Shown: positions 5,702 to 6,714 of the stretch, piece after piece
Position numbering within the stretch: the first letter of the stretch is position 1
Layout of the letters: each line of letters opens with the position of its first letter
DNA from: Actinomycetes bacterium
Lineage (GTDB): Bacteria > Actinomycetota > CALGFH01
Direction of reading: 5' to 3'
Assembly: GCA_030152105.1 (NCBI GenBank)
Contig: JASLIH010000548.1
Span: 1-6,714 of the forward strand
Length of the DNA: 6,714 nucleotides
Translations under genes and position numbers: made by a program
Notes under the pieces: model-generated
The model's input: only the letters and a program-made list of their open reading frames with translations
What the model was told of the DNA's origin: nothing
The model's database searches: none

Positions 5702-6631
5702 ATGCGGCGACGGCGGGCGGTGGTCGGGGTGGCGCTGGTCGCGATGGTGATCGTGGCCGGGTGCAGCGCGAACCGCGACAGCAGTGGCGGCGGGAGCTCG
5801 GCCGGCTCGGAGGCCCAGGTGGCCCCGGCGGCCGACCAGGCCATGACCGAGCAGGACCGGTCCGCCCAGGCAGCCCCGGCCGACCCGGCAGCCAAGGCGG
5901 GCTCGACCAGCACGGCATCCCAGGTCCGGCTGGTCGACCTCAGCAACCGGATCGTCCGCACGGCCAACGTCGACCTCGAGGTCGGCAAGGGCCGCCTGAA
6001 CGCCACCATCAACCAGGCCACCGACGTCGTGCGCAGGGCCAAGGGGATCTACGTCGGGTCGTCGACCTCGGTGCCCAGCGGCGAGCCGGCCAGCGGCCAG
6101 GTCACCTTCCGGGTCCCGGTGGACGCCTTCGAACCGGTGCTGCGCGAGCTCAAGGGCCTCGGCACCTACCGGGGTGAGAAGTCGAGCACCGACGACGTCA
6201 CCAGCCAGTACATCGACCTCAACGGCCAGCTCGCCGCCTGGCGGGCCCAGGAGCGGGTCTACCTGCGCCTGCTCGACCGGGCCAGGTCGGTGACCGACGT
6301 GATCGCGGTGCAGAACCAGCTCCAGCAGGTGCAGTCCAACATCGAGCGGCTCCAGGGGCAGCTGAACTACCTCGAGGACCAGTCCTCGTTCTCCACCATC
6401 GTGCTCCAGATGAGCGAGCCGGGCGCGGCCGGGCCGGCCGGGGAGCCGGCGGGCCGGCTGGCCAGGGCGTGGGCGACGGCCGTGAACGGCCTCGGGGTGA
6501 TGGCGGCGGCCGTGCTGGTCGCGCTGGTCTGGTTGACGCCGCTGGTGGTCGTGGCCGGGCTGGTGCTGCTGGGGCTCCGGGCGCTGCGGCGGCCCCGGCC
6601 GGCCCCGGCTCCGGACTCCGGGCAGGCGTGA
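5702..6631 (+). CDS. DUF4349 domain-containing lipoprotein with C-terminal membrane segment
   Basis: Predicted 309-residue envelope protein of unknown function. The N-terminus (MRRRRAVVGVALVAMVIVAGC) is a short signal peptide with four arginines and a lipobox VAGC, so Cys21 should be lipid-modified outside the membrane. A Ser/Gly/Ala-rich linker (about 22-75) leads to the DUF4349 domain, beginning NRIVRTANVDLEVGKGRLN near residue 82. This family typically has the order seen here: an alpha/beta region, a coiled-coil hairpin (about 172-232, DLNGQLAAWRAQ through QSNIERLQGQLNYLEDQ), a strand STIVLQMSE, then a hydrophobic stretch (about 263-295) and a basic tail RALRRPRP. The tail suggests a C-terminus on the cytoplasmic side, so the protein would be tethered at both ends. 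Family assignment comes from recognised sequence pattern; no function is established. It is divergent from the spermidine synthase-like gene, and nothing follows it closely in the window. Confidence 0.88.
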   Translation: MRRRRAVVGVALVAMVIVAGCSANRDSSGGGSSAGSEAQVAPAADQAMTEQDRSAQAAPADPAAKAGSTSTASQVRLVDLSNRIVRTANVDLEVGKGRLNATINQATDVVRRAKGIYVGSSTSVPSGEPASGQVTFRVPVDAFEPVLRELKGLGTYRGEKSSTDDVTSQYIDLNGQLAAWRAQERVYLRLLDRARSVTDVIAVQNQLQQVQSNIERLQGQLNYLEDQSSFSTIVLQMSEPGAAGPAGEPAGRLARAWATAVNGLGVMAAAVLVALVWLTPLVVVAGLVLLGLRALRRPRPAPAPDSGQA

Positions 6632-6668
6632 CCGCCGTCGCCTGAGCCAGGATCGCGCCGTGGTGGGG

Positions 6669-6674
6669 TAAGCT
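6669..6674 (+). promoter_or_regulatory. Possible -10 box of a gene beyond the right edge
   Basis: TAAGCT fits TANNNT and lies in the 83-base tail after the DUF4349 stop, where no open frame of its own is convincing. A convincing -35 is absent (CTGAGC is 21 bp upstream). An imperfect inverted repeat starts within the box: CTTGGAGC (6673-6680) against GCTCAAG (6695-6701). Confidence 0.25.
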
Positions 6675-6714
6675 TGGAGCGATCGACTCGAACTGCTCAA
6701 GTGTAGCGACCAGG

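Noticed and set aside
5363..6700. Minus-strand open frame opposite the DUF4349 gene
   Set aside because: Low-complexity translation antisense to a gene with signal peptide, lipobox and DUF4349 pattern; no supporting start or motif.

Overview
The window looks like chromosomal DNA of a high-GC Gram-positive bacterium (Actinomycetota), probably an uncultured or lightly studied lineage. The grounds are a very G+C-rich sequence, third codon positions that are almost always G or C, frequent GTG starts, an HPr and Enzyme I of actinobacterial flavour, and a DUF4349 lipoprotein. No species can be named from the sequence. I see no rRNA, tRNA, CRISPR array, insertion sequence or integration site.

Left half (1-3146): the general phosphotransferase genes ptsH (HPr, 1656-1928) and ptsI (Enzyme I, 1-1652, last residues cut off by the window edge) lie on the minus strand, three bases apart, as a two-gene unit. 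Facing away from them on the plus strand is a stand-alone double-SIS-domain protein (2094-3146), best read as a NagB-II type glucosamine-6-phosphate deaminase. The 165-bp intergenic region between them holds a near-match (13 of 16 positions) to the dre operator of the GntR/HutC-family regulator DasR, placed between a possible -10 box and the ribosome binding site of the SIS gene. In Streptomyces, DasR controls both PTS genes and amino-sugar catabolism and responds to glucosamine-6-phosphate, the presumed substrate of this SIS enzyme. The arrangement therefore suggests a compact control point: HPr and Enzyme I supply phosphate for sugar import, the SIS enzyme moves GlcN-6-P into glycolysis, and GlcN-6-P would release the repressor.

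Right half (3156-6631): a 794-residue minus-strand membrane protein of the fused MFS/spermidine synthase-like family (3156-5540) ends only 9 bp from the SIS gene, tail to tail. It is divergent from a plus-strand DUF4349 lipoprotein (5702-6631), with 161 bp between their starts. The membrane protein has two repeated halves and a C-terminal Rossmann-like domain with altered aminopropyltransferase motifs. The DUF4349 protein has an N-terminal lipobox and a hydrophobic C-terminal segment. Nothing ties these two genes functionally to the amino-sugar/PTS genes beyond adjacency.

The last 83 bases (6632-6714) contain no gene that I can support, only a weak promoter-like box and an imperfect inverted repeat that may belong to a gene beyond the edge.
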